Shown here one piece after another: positions 1-6,106 of a DNA stretch of 7,589 nt; position 1 is the stretch's first letter; every line of letters starts with the position of its first letter. Source of the stretch: an uncultured Campylobacter sp. (GTDB taxonomy: Bacteria > Campylobacterota > Campylobacteria > Campylobacterales > Campylobacteraceae); the NCBI RefSeq assembly GCF_938031315.1, contig NZ_CALHHT010000471.1, positions 1 through 7,589 on the forward strand. Direction: 5' to 3'. The translations under genes were made by a program, and so were the position numbers. The notes beneath the pieces were generated by a model that searched no databases, was not told the origin of the DNA, and saw only the letters and a program-made list of their open reading frames with translations.

Positions 1-1260
1 GAGGGTAAATCCTCTAAGCCGGTCGGCAAATACGTAATCGCACTGGATAAGCTTTCGATCGATAGATTTAATCCTATCGGGCCGCTTCATCCGCAAAACC
101 ATCAGTTAATCGACATCACAGGACCTAAAATGGAGATGCTTTACGATCTTCCTATCGGTCTAGGCGAGCCACACGATGTAGTTTCTATCGCAGCTAGCAA
201 GCTTCATACGAAACCTACCTATACTATGGGAACAAACTCTCGTACCGGCAAGCAGCACCCTGCTATGACGCTAGCGGGTCAAGAGCGCATCGAGCGCGAC
301 GGCAAAAACGTAAAAGTCTATGCTACAGCGATCCGCAGCCATATTAATCCTGAGCACATCGAGGTTAATAAGGACGATAACGTAACGATCTATATGACAA
401 ATTTAGAGCGTGCCGAGGATGAAACTCACGGCTTTACGGTTGATGATTACGATTTGCATATGTCACTTGAGCCGGGCAAGACTGCGAGCGTAAATTTCAT
501 CGCAGATAAAGAGGGCGTATTTCCTTTCTACTGCACAGAATTCTGCTCTGCGTTGCACCTTGAGATGTTTGGATATCTATATGTAAAAGATCCGAATAAA
601 AAATACACTTCAGCTAAAGCGTCTATGCTAAAAGCTCTTAGCCCTGAGGCTCTAAAAGCCGAATACGACAAGGTAGTAGCTACGAATAAAGCCACCGACG
701 ACGTTATTCAATCAGTCGTTAAATTCTTAAAAGAGAAAAACTACGAGAAATATCCTAAGGTCAAGGCTTTAGTCGATGACGCGCTGGATCAATACGGCAA
801 AATTCCTGAAACCAAAGCCAAGGCAGACGCCGCGGTAAAAGCAGGCGATATGAATGGCGCAATACTTTGGGAAGGTCAAGTTTGGCAGTATCTAGTAAAA
901 ACCGCAGATGTTGGACTTCGCGCTAAAAATAACCTGATCCGCGAGCTCTCCACTCCTATGAGCGAGGCTGCGTCTAACGGCGAGAAGGCTTACCTACGCG
1001 GAGGCTGCAACGGCTGCCACGTCATCGGTCAAGTAAGCTCCGGTCCTGATCTAACAGGCGTCCTACTTCGCCATGAAAACGGCGAGAAATGGGTAGCCGA
1101 TTTCATCAAAGACCCTGCTAAATTCTACGAAGATGACTACGTTAAGGCAATGATAAATTACTTCAACCTTCGCATGCCAAATCAGCATATGAAAGACGAA
1201 GAGATCAAAGATATCATCGAATACCTAAAATGGGTCGATGAGAACGCGGGTCTTAACTAG
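1..1260 (+). CDS. nosZ: Cytochrome c nitrous oxide reductase NosZ (clade II), 3' part
   Basis: This is the periplasmic terminal reductase that converts N2O to N2. The reading frame is open from base 1, so the 5' end (signal peptide, the other CuZ histidines, most of the beta-propeller) lies outside; 419 C-terminal residues are present. Numbering residues from base 1, His30 in GPLHP and His58 in GEPHD match the last two CuZ-cluster ligands of known NosZ. The cupredoxin domain carries the CuA site: His143 (ETHGF) and CTEFCSALHLEM with Cys178, Cys182, His186 and Met189. A charged, probably helical linker (about 205-310) leads to a fused mono-haem cytochrome c domain with CNGCH at 336-340 (bases 1006-1020) and a likely axial Met392 in RMPNQHM. 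Clade I enzymes lack this domain; it marks the cNosZ of Wolinella and Campylobacter, which takes electrons from NosC1/NosC2 rather than from a soluble cytochrome or cupredoxin. The CuA loop has Glu where Pseudomonas-type enzymes have Trp (CTWFC). Identification is very secure. Confidence 0.98.
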   Translation, partial: EGKSSKPVGKYVIALDKLSIDRFNPIGPLHPQNHQLIDITGPKMEMLYDLPIGLGEPHDVVSIAASKLHTKPTYTMGTNSRTGKQHPAMTLAGQERIERDGKNVKVYATAIRSHINPEHIEVNKDDNVTIYMTNLERAEDETHGFTVDDYDLHMSLEPGKTASVNFIADKEGVFPFYCTEFCSALHLEMFGYLYVKDPNKKYTSAKASMLKALSPEALKAEYDKVVATNKATDDVIQSVVKFLKEKNYEKYPKVKALVDDALDQYGKIPETKAKADAAVKAGDMNGAILWEGQVWQYLVKTADVGLRAKNNLIRELSTPMSEAASNGEKAYLRGGCNGCHVIGQVSSGPDLTGVLLRHENGEKWVADFIKDPAKFYEDDYVKAMINYFNLRMPNQHMKDEEIKDIIEYLKWVDENAGLN

Positions 1261-1266
1261 CCCTAC

Positions 1267-1286
1267 TCTCCCCCGCAAGGGGGAGA
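1267..1286 (+). other. Intercistronic GC-rich hairpin with GCAA tetraloop
   Basis: Seven perfect pairs, five of them consecutive C-G (CTCCCCC with GGGGGAG), plus an outer T-A pair, close a GCAA loop. GCAA belongs to the very stable GNRA tetraloop class. The hairpin starts 6 nt after the nosZ stop codon and ends just before the nosB ribosome binding site. There is no long T run after it, only TTT, so it does not look like a complete intrinsic terminator. I infer a 3' stabilising or partial-attenuation element that would give more nosZ message than message for the downstream genes. Confidence 0.7.
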
Positions 1287-1290
1287 ATTT

Positions 1291-1297
1291 AAAGGAG
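1291..1297 (+). promoter_or_regulatory. Ribosome binding site of nosB
   Basis: AAAGGAG lies 5 nt before the nosB ATG and directly after the intercistronic hairpin. It is a strong Shine-Dalgarno match and settles the nosB start at 1303. Confidence 0.85.
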
Positions 1298-1302
1298 ATG
1301 AA

Positions 1303-2079
1303 ATGCCAAAATATAAAATTTACGCGATTTTAGCGCTGCTTATTATGACGGTCGCTTTTACCATCCCTACGCTAGGATTTTTCAAAGTCCAAGGCAAAAT
1401 CGTATCGGGGCAGGTTAGCAGCGTCTCGCAGCTGCCCGCATACTCCGCACCGATATGGAATTTTTATACGAAAGCATCGTATAAAAATCACCTAATTCCT
1501 AGTGATGTTAAAAATGATCTAGGCGCGATGCTGGAGCATAAATTTGAAGTGGGGGTCCCTAGCATACCAGTGTGGAAAATTTCACTCGAAGCGCCGAACT
1601 ATCCAAAAGAGGCTTTCCCCGATGGAATTCCACTTTACGTCCACGTTGACGGCTTTAGCGGCGATGTTGGCGAGATGAATACCCTAAATCACTATATCGG
1701 CATGTATCCCGTCTGGCGCGGCGGCACGCTCGAGCACTCGCTATCGCCGTATTATCTCATAATCGCTACGATCGGTATGCTTGCGTTTTTGTACTATGAT
1801 GGCAAGGGGCAGACTCTGCTTATGATCCTGCCGATCATTGCGCCGCTTATCTTCATCGGCTGCTATGTAGGCTGGCTGTATTGGTTCGGGCACAACCTGC
1901 AAGACTGGGGCGCGTTTAAAATAAAGCCTTTTATGCCTACGGCGTTTGGCGACGGTAGCGTGGCGCATTTTACTACCCATTCATATCCGGCTCTTGGCTT
2001 TTGGCTAATGCTGGCTTTATCGCTGCTATCGGCGCTAGCTCTACTATCTAAGAAAAAATTTCTACGAGAGCATAGATGA
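1303..2079 (+). CDS. nosB: NosB, membrane protein of clade II N2O respiration
   Basis: A 258-residue membrane protein. It has one N-terminal hydrophobic segment (about 6-27), a long probably periplasmic section (28-147), then three further segments (about 148-165, 171-195, 228-248) and a basic C-terminus (KKKFLREHR). Possible metal or quinone-site motifs are LNHYIGM at 128-134 and FGDGSVAHFTTHSYP at 215-229, both rich in His and aromatic residues; their role is inference. NosB is encoded straight after nosZ in Wolinella and in many other clade II nos clusters, and it is known to be needed for N2O respiration in Wolinella, but its biochemical role is unsettled. Identification rests on membrane topology, these motifs and position. 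It follows a good ribosome binding site, and its stop overlaps the nosD start by ATGA (2076-2079). Confidence 0.9.
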   Translation: MPKYKIYAILALLIMTVAFTIPTLGFFKVQGKIVSGQVSSVSQLPAYSAPIWNFYTKASYKNHLIPSDVKNDLGAMLEHKFEVGVPSIPVWKISLEAPNYPKEAFPDGIPLYVHVDGFSGDVGEMNTLNHYIGMYPVWRGGTLEHSLSPYYLIIATIGMLAFLYYDGKGQTLLMILPIIAPLIFIGCYVGWLYWFGHNLQDWGAFKIKPFMPTAFGDGSVAHFTTHSYPALGFWLMLALSLLSALALLSKKKFLREHR

Positions 2080-3281
2080 GGCCTTTGCTTCTAGCATTCT
2101 CGCTCGCGCTAAGCTTAGGCGCGGGCGAGCTTCAAGACGCGATCGATAGCGCAAAAGCGGGCGATATTATCGAACTAGCCGCGGGCGAGTACCACGGCAA
2201 TATTTTAATTGATAAGCCGCTTACTATCGACGGACTAGACCGCTCCGCCGTGATCATAGGCGATCGAAACGGAACGGTGATCCGCGTCCGCTCTCCGCAT
2301 GTTACAATCAAGAATTTAACAATTCAAAACGGAGGCTTCGAACATCTTAGCGAGGATGCAGGGATCAACGTAAGCGACGTAAACAGCGTAATCATAAAAA
2401 ATAATCTCATCAAAGACGTGCTCTACGGCGTCGTACTAAGCAAGGCAAACGACGTAACGATCGAGGGCAACGAAATTTCAAGCAATACCTACCGCACGAG
2501 TTTCAAAGGCGACGGCATCAAGCTTTGGTATTCCAATGCCAATAAAATTTTAAATAACGACGTTCACAACGTCCGCGACACCGTTTTTTACTTCTCAAAC
2601 GGCAATCTCGTCGCAGGCAATAAAGGCCACAGCTGCCGTTATTCATTGCACTTTATGAACTCCGGGCACAACATCGTGGAGGATAACTACTACGACGGCA
2701 ACACCGTGGGATTATTTTTTATGTATTCGAGCGACAATATCGCCAGACGCAACGTCGTACGCAACGCAGACGGCGCTTACGGCGTAGGTATCGGTATGAA
2801 GGATAGCTCAAATTTTACGATCACCGACAATAAAGTCATCTACAACGCCCGCGGATTTTATCTGGATCAATCCCCCTATCAGCCGGGCTCACTTAACGTT
2901 TTTGAAAACAACGATATCGAATACAACAGCATCGGCGTGCAATTCCACGCCACGCAGCTAAAAAGCGTATTTAAAAACAATAAATTTAAAGGCAATATGG
3001 AGATCGCGCTAAACGATACGCCCCAATCCAAGCTCTTGCAAAACGAATGGAGTGGCAACTACTTCGACGATTACGACGGATTTGACCGCGACGGCGACGG
3101 TTACGGCGACGTTAGCTACAGCTCATACGCCTACGCGGATAGGCTTTGGGCGTATAAACCGAATGTGCGGTTTTTTTACGGCTCCAGCGGGATCGCGCTT
3201 TTAAATTTCATTTCCAAGCTCGCTCCGTTTTCAGAGCCTGAGCTACTGCTAAAAGATCCAAAACCTAGGATGAAGCAATGA
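2076..3281 (+). CDS. nosD: NosD, periplasmic beta-helix copper-cluster maturation protein
   Basis: A 401-residue exported protein with a Sec signal peptide (hydrophobic 3-17, probable cleavage near LGA-GEL). It belongs to the right-handed parallel beta-helix (CASH/PbH1) family. From about 38 to 325 the chain consists of roughly 22-residue rungs with recurring N-x-(I/V)-x-x-N patterns such as VIIKNN, VTIEGN and IEYNS. The C-terminal part has the NosD-typical stretch NEWSGNYFDDYDGFDRDGDG (323-342); its DRDGDGYGD (337-345) resembles a calcium-loop. A closing helical section is rich in Pro (KLAPFSEPELLLKDPKP). NosD works with the NosFY ABC transporter to assemble the CuZ site of NosZ, probably through sulfur supply. 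Its ATG overlaps the nosB stop, with a weak GAGAG 5 nt upstream, so expression is probably coupled to nosB. Its own stop overlaps the nosG start by ATGA (3278-3281). Confidence 0.96.
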   Translation: MRPLLLAFSLALSLGAGELQDAIDSAKAGDIIELAAGEYHGNILIDKPLTIDGLDRSAVIIGDRNGTVIRVRSPHVTIKNLTIQNGGFEHLSEDAGINVSDVNSVIIKNNLIKDVLYGVVLSKANDVTIEGNEISSNTYRTSFKGDGIKLWYSNANKILNNDVHNVRDTVFYFSNGNLVAGNKGHSCRYSLHFMNSGHNIVEDNYYDGNTVGLFFMYSSDNIARRNVVRNADGAYGVGIGMKDSSNFTITDNKVIYNARGFYLDQSPYQPGSLNVFENNDIEYNSIGVQFHATQLKSVFKNNKFKGNMEIALNDTPQSKLLQNEWSGNYFDDYDGFDRDGDGYGDVSYSSYAYADRLWAYKPNVRFFYGSSGIALLNFISKLAPFSEPELLLKDPKPRMKQ

Positions 3282-4102
3282 TAAAGAATAGACGCGAAGC
3301 GATAAAACTACTTGGCGGAGCGCTTGGGACGCTAGGGACAGCGAGCTTATTTGCGGATGAGAATTCCACAAATTCCGTAAATTTTACGGGCGGCGAAGCG
3401 CAGAATTCCGGCGCGTCAAATTCCGTAAATTCTGCGGGGCAAAATTCCGCACCGAATTCCATAAAACAAAATTCCGCAAAAAATTCTAGCGGGGATTCCG
3501 CCTCTTTATATCTGCGTCCGCCGGGAGCGCTGGCGGAGCGCGGCTTCCGCAGTAGCTGTATCAAGTGCGGTCAATGCGTGCAGGTCTGCCCCTATCACAG
3601 CATCTATCTGCTAGATATTACCCATCTTTTTGACATCGGCACCCCGGTCATCGACGCCAAAGAGCGGGGCTGCTATCTTTGCGGCGCGCTTCCTTGCGTG
3701 CTCGCCTGTCCAAGCGGCGCGCTCAGCCACGAGACGAACGAGCCTAAAAAGGTTGCGATGGGTATCGCCGTGATTAAAAATTTAGACGCCTGTTTGGCGT
3801 ATCGCGGGCAGACTTTAAAATCTAGCGATCTGCGCCTAAAGCCCGCCAAGACCGAGCAGGAGCGCGAGTTAAACTCAGCGCTGGCTGCGAAAGAGGGCAA
3901 GCCCTGCGATCTGTGCGCGTCGCTGTGCCCTTACCCGCAGCCGCTTGATGCCATCGCGATGATAGAAGCAGGCGCGCATTTCGCTCCGCAGATCCGCAGC
4001 GCTTGCGTCGGCTGCGGCGCGTGCGCAGAGCTCTGCCCGGCGCGTATCATCGAGATAATCCCGCGGGCGGATTACAAATCAATCTATGAAGGAAAACAAT
4101 GA
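3278..4102 (+). CDS. nosG: NosG, Tat-exported NapG/MauM-type ferredoxin of the menaquinol dehydrogenase
   Basis: A 274-residue iron-sulfur protein related to NapG. The N-terminus is a twin-arginine leader (NRREAIKLLGG at 4-14, then a hydrophobic run ending near FADE), so it should be exported folded. Four [4Fe-4S] sites can be read. Site 1 is C94-C97-C100-C104 (CIKCGQCVQVCP). Site 2 is C132-C135-C140-C144. Site 3 is C210-C213-C217 with C172 as the probable fourth ligand. Site 4 is C243-C246-C249-C253 (CVGCGACAELCP). In Wolinella, NosG with NosH is thought to oxidise menaquinol and feed NosC1/NosC2. Two oddities stand out. About 48 residues of Asn/Ser-rich repeat (28-75) lie between the leader and the first cluster. 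About 30 extra residues, many charged, separate C172 from C210, where NapG as I recall it has a short spacing. An AGGA lies 7 nt before the ATG; the stop overlaps nosC1 by ATGA (4099-4102). Confidence 0.93.
   Translation: MIKNRREAIKLLGGALGTLGTASLFADENSTNSVNFTGGEAQNSGASNSVNSAGQNSAPNSIKQNSAKNSSGDSASLYLRPPGALAERGFRSSCIKCGQCVQVCPYHSIYLLDITHLFDIGTPVIDAKERGCYLCGALPCVLACPSGALSHETNEPKKVAMGIAVIKNLDACLAYRGQTLKSSDLRLKPAKTEQERELNSALAAKEGKPCDLCASLCPYPQPLDAIAMIEAGAHFAPQIRSACVGCGACAELCPARIIEIIPRADYKSIYEGKQ
3362..3500 (+). repeat. Irregular in-frame AATTCCG repeat array inside nosG
   Basis: About ten copies of AATTC(C/T), the last as GATTCC, start at 3362, 3371, 3404, 3419, 3428, 3443, 3455, 3470, 3482 and 3494. 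Every interval (9, 33, 15, 9, 15, 12, 15, 12 and 12 nt) is a multiple of three, so each copy reads Asn-Ser (the last Asp-Ser) in nosG. The encoded stretch (residues 28-75) is low-complexity Asn/Ser/Ala/Gln and probably an unstructured periplasmic linker. GCGGGGCAAAATTC (3434-3447) recurs exactly in nosC1. Confidence 0.85.
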
Positions 4103-4746
4103 AAAACTCTATTAAATTCTACCTCTACTCGCTAGCTGCGGCGCTTTTGCTGTGCGGCTGCGGAGATGACGGCGATTCAAGCTCCGCCGCTGCAAATTCC
4201 GCAGGGCAGAATTCCGTTTCGCAAGGCTCCGCGGGGCAAAATTCTGTCTCGCAAAATTCCGCGAGTTCAAATTCCGCATCGCAGAAAGCGGATCAAAATT
4301 CCACTGCCAAGCCTCGCATCAGCGTCAAAAGCGGCGAAGCGCCCAAGAAGGACGATAAGTTCGTAAGCTACGATTTTTACGGCGAGCGAATGGTAAATTT
4401 TAATCTAAACGGCGACGTGAATGAAACGACCAAAAATATCGTGGCATATTCGAGCATTAAAAATCAATACGAAAAGCTAAATTTCGATCTGATGAAAAAG
4501 CGCCTTGGGCATGATTTTATCCTGCGCTGTTCAGCGTGCCACGACGACTACGCCAACGGCATCATAGGTCCGTCGCTTCTGGATAAAACCGACGCGCAGA
4601 TCGTGGATATGATAAAAAAATACAAGTTCAAAGAAAAACCCAATCCTCTTATGGTGCAGCTCGTAAACGGCATGAGCGAGCAGCAGATAGAGACGATGGC
4701 GAAAGAAATTTACGAGTTTAATCAACAATTTAAGGAGCAGAAATGA
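4099..4746 (+). CDS. nosC1: NosC1, lipoprotein mono-haem cytochrome c
   Basis: A 215-residue periplasmic cytochrome c. The N-terminus (MKNSIKFYLYSLAAALLLCG followed by CGDDG) is a lipoprotein signal, with Cys21 of LCGC the likely lipidated residue; Cys at -2 is unusual, and Cys19 is a weaker alternative. A repeat-derived Asn/Ser linker (33-68) tethers the globular part. The single haem site is CSACH at 144-148 with IIGPSLLD after it; the axial ligand is probably Met192 (NGMS) or Met185. Between them lies a conserved-looking segment with FVSYDFYGERMVNFN (88-102). In the Wolinella scheme NosC1 and NosC2 relay electrons from NosGH to the haem c domain of NosZ. AAGGA lies 5 nt before the ATG, which overlaps the nosG stop; the stop overlaps nosC2 (4743-4746). 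Assignment as C1 rather than C2 follows gene order. Confidence 0.92.
   Translation: MKNSIKFYLYSLAAALLLCGCGDDGDSSSAAANSAGQNSVSQGSAGQNSVSQNSASSNSASQKADQNSTAKPRISVKSGEAPKKDDKFVSYDFYGERMVNFNLNGDVNETTKNIVAYSSIKNQYEKLNFDLMKKRLGHDFILRCSACHDDYANGIIGPSLLDKTDAQIVDMIKKYKFKEKPNPLMVQLVNGMSEQQIETMAKEIYEFNQQFKEQK
4195..4302 (+). repeat. 15-nt minisatellite in nosC1 encoding Asn-Ser-(Ala/Val)-(Gly/Ser)-Gln
   Basis: Units begin at 4195, 4210, 4225, 4240, 4255 and 4270, exactly 15 nt apart, and a further AATTCC lies at 4297. The consensus is roughly AATTCCGCAGGGCAA, with variants such as AATTCTGTCTCGCAA. The units read NSAGQ, NSVSQ, GSAGQ, NSVSQ, NSASS and NSASQ in the nosC1 frame. Because the period is a multiple of three, gain or loss of units would change linker length without breaking the frame. 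The fourth block shares 14 identical bases (4231-4244) with the nosG array. Confidence 0.92.
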
Positions 4747-5192
4747 AACCGGGTAAAATTTTAGCTTTAATTCTGGGTGTAGCGCTGATCGCGCTGATGA
4801 TCTTTATGGCAAGCTCGGGCAGCTCCGGCGTGCCGAAACAGGAGCAGGTTAAGCCGCAGGTACAAACAAAACCAGCGCCGCAGAGCAAAAGCGTCGATCT
4901 CATCGACGATAAGGACGTAAAAAATATTAAAATTTTGCAGCAGAGCGTCAAAGAGCGCGACTTTGAGGTAAGCAGCTCATATCTGGTAAGCTGTGCGCCT
5001 TGCCACGGCGACGACGGACGCGGTAAGATCGCTCCTCCGATCGGCGGCAAGAGCAAGGATCAAATTTTAGCAAGCCTCAAAGATTATAAGGCGGGCAAGA
5101 TCAAAAATAGCCTGATGAGCGGGCTTTTAACCAACGTAAGCGACGAGAGCCTAGATAAGCTCGCGGATGAAATTTCAAAATTTAAAGAGTAA
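4743..5192 (+). CDS. nosC2: NosC2, membrane-anchored mono-haem cytochrome c
   Basis: A 149-residue small cytochrome c. A hydrophobic N-terminal segment (about 5-23, ending in MASSGSSG) lacks a lipobox and looks like an uncleaved anchor or a Sec signal. A Pro/Lys/Gln-rich tether (30-50) follows. The haem motif is CAPCH at 84-88 in CAPCHGDDGRG, a typical class I cytochrome context, and the likely axial ligand is Met125 (NSLMSGLL). Its C-terminal half has the same layout as NosC1 (haem motif, PP/GP loop, Met-containing helix, D/E-E final helix), so the two are probably distant paralogues acting in series or alternatively between NosGH and NosZ. A strong AAGGAG lies 5 nt before the ATG. The stop at 5190-5192 is 3 nt before nosH. 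Unlike NosC1 and NosG, it carries no Asn-Ser repeat. Confidence 0.9.
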   Translation: MKPGKILALILGVALIALMIFMASSGSSGVPKQEQVKPQVQTKPAPQSKSVDLIDDKDVKNIKILQQSVKERDFEVSSSYLVSCAPCHGDDGRGKIAPPIGGKSKDQILASLKDYKAGKIKNSLMSGLLTNVSDESLDKLADEISKFKE

Positions 5193-5195
5193 GTC

Positions 5196-6098
5196 TTGGA
5201 TAAATATAATTCGCGATGCACGATCAAAAATACGAGCTTTTTCTCGACCTTCGCGCTTAGAAATAAAAGCGGCAAACTGCGCCCCAGTATTCGGGCGCTG
5301 CGCTACGCCACGGTATTTTTGGTGCATCTGCTTTTCGTGCTTTCCTTTCGCGCCGATATTCAAATTTTAGAAGGCGACATCAGCGGCTCGCGGATACTTG
5401 GCTTTCACCTAGCAGATCCCTTTGCCACCCTTGAGGTGATCGCCGCGCACAAGGATCTGCCGATAAATCTGCTTATCGGCTCGGGCACCATTTTGCTGTT
5501 TTATTTCATCGCGGGCGGCAAGGCGTTTTGCTCGTGGATCTGTCCTTACGGAGCGCTTAGCGAGATCGGCGAGAAGCTGCATAATATGCTAATTGCCAAG
5601 CACGTCATCAAGGAGCGCACCCTGCCTCGCGGTATGCGATATGCGATCTGGGCGGTATTTTTGCTGCTAAGCGCAATTACTGATCTACTTGTTTTTGAAA
5701 TTTTTAACGTAGTTGGAATTTTATCGCGCTTCATCATCTACGGCTTCTCGCTCGCAGGGCTTTGGATAGTTTTTGTGTTTTTGCTCGAAGTATTTTTTAG
5801 CAGACGGGTATGGTGCACGCACCTATGCCCGCTAGGCAGCACCTATTCGCTTGCGGCGAAAGCAAGCCTTAGCAAGATTACTTGGGATAAGAGTAGGTGC
5901 GATCACTGCGGCGTTTGCCAAGACGTCTGCTTCGTCTCGCACGTACTGGATATCACTAAAAAAAAGGCATCCGAAAACCTAGGCGATAAGAGCAAATTTA
6001 TGCTAAAAGGGATCGACTGCACGCTGTGCGGACGCTGTATCGACGTGTGTCACCAAGACGCGCTCGGTATCGGCAATAAGCTAAAAGATATGATCTAA
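5196..6098 (+). CDS. nosH: NosH, NapH-type membrane iron-sulfur quinol dehydrogenase subunit (TTG start)
   Basis: A 300-residue polytopic ferredoxin protein of the NapH family. Hydrophobic segments lie near 35-52, 92-108, 148-166 and 175-200. Two Cys-x3-Cys-Pro motifs, CSWICPYG (112-119) and CTHLCPLG (207-214), are the NapH/NosR/CcoG-type signature. Two [4Fe-4S] sites close the protein: C235-C238-C241-C245 and C275-C278-C281-C285. With NosG it is believed to form the menaquinol-oxidising module that replaces NosR of clade I systems. The start is TTG at 5196. The frame has a stop (the nosC2 TAA) two codons upstream and no ATG until residue 131, after the first Cys motif, so no ATG start would keep the essential parts. 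Only a weak AAAGAG lies 6 nt before it, so initiation is probably modest or depends on termination of nosC2 3 nt upstream. Confidence 0.94.
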   Translation: MDKYNSRCTIKNTSFFSTFALRNKSGKLRPSIRALRYATVFLVHLLFVLSFRADIQILEGDISGSRILGFHLADPFATLEVIAAHKDLPINLLIGSGTILLFYFIAGGKAFCSWICPYGALSEIGEKLHNMLIAKHVIKERTLPRGMRYAIWAVFLLLSAITDLLVFEIFNVVGILSRFIIYGFSLAGLWIVFVFLLEVFFSRRVWCTHLCPLGSTYSLAAKASLSKITWDKSRCDHCGVCQDVCFVSHVLDITKKKASENLGDKSKFMLKGIDCTLCGRCIDVCHQDALGIGNKLKDMI

Positions 6099-6103
6099 GG
6101 AAG
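6097..6103 (+). promoter_or_regulatory. Ribosome binding site of nosF
   Basis: AAGGAAG overlaps the last two bases of the nosH stop codon and ends 3 nt before the nosF ATG. It fixes the nosF start at 6107. Confidence 0.75.
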
Positions 6104-6106
6104 TCT

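Noticed and set aside
130..132. ATG at 130 as the start of a 376-residue protein
   Set aside because: The frame is open to base 1 and the upstream codons encode the conserved NosZ segment with the CuZ histidine (GPLHP), so this is an internal Met of nosZ.
1267..1290. Intrinsic terminator after nosZ
   Set aside because: The hairpin is strong but is followed by only three Ts, and nosB follows at once with its own ribosome binding site, so a full stop of transcription is unlikely.
3265..3564. Minus-strand 99-codon frame rich in Glu-Phe pairs opposite the start of nosG
   Set aside because: It is the reverse reading of the AATTCCG repeats (GGAATT gives Glu-Phe). It has no ribosome binding site, and nosG on the other strand carries clear Tat and Fe-S motifs.
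4154..4161. Cys19 of NosC1 as the lipidated residue
   Set aside because: Cys21 in LCGC has small Gly at -1 and the better lipobox fit; Cys19 would have Leu at -1, which is disfavoured.
3362..4302. CRISPR array
   Set aside because: The repeated words are only 6-15 nt, the spacing is 9-33 nt and always in codon register, and the units lie inside two clear coding genes.
4166..4366. Second + strand frame of 66 codons inside nosC1
   Set aside because: A frame-shifted reading of the 15-nt repeats, giving a basic Ile/Pro-rich product; a repeat whose length is a multiple of three keeps all frames open by chance.
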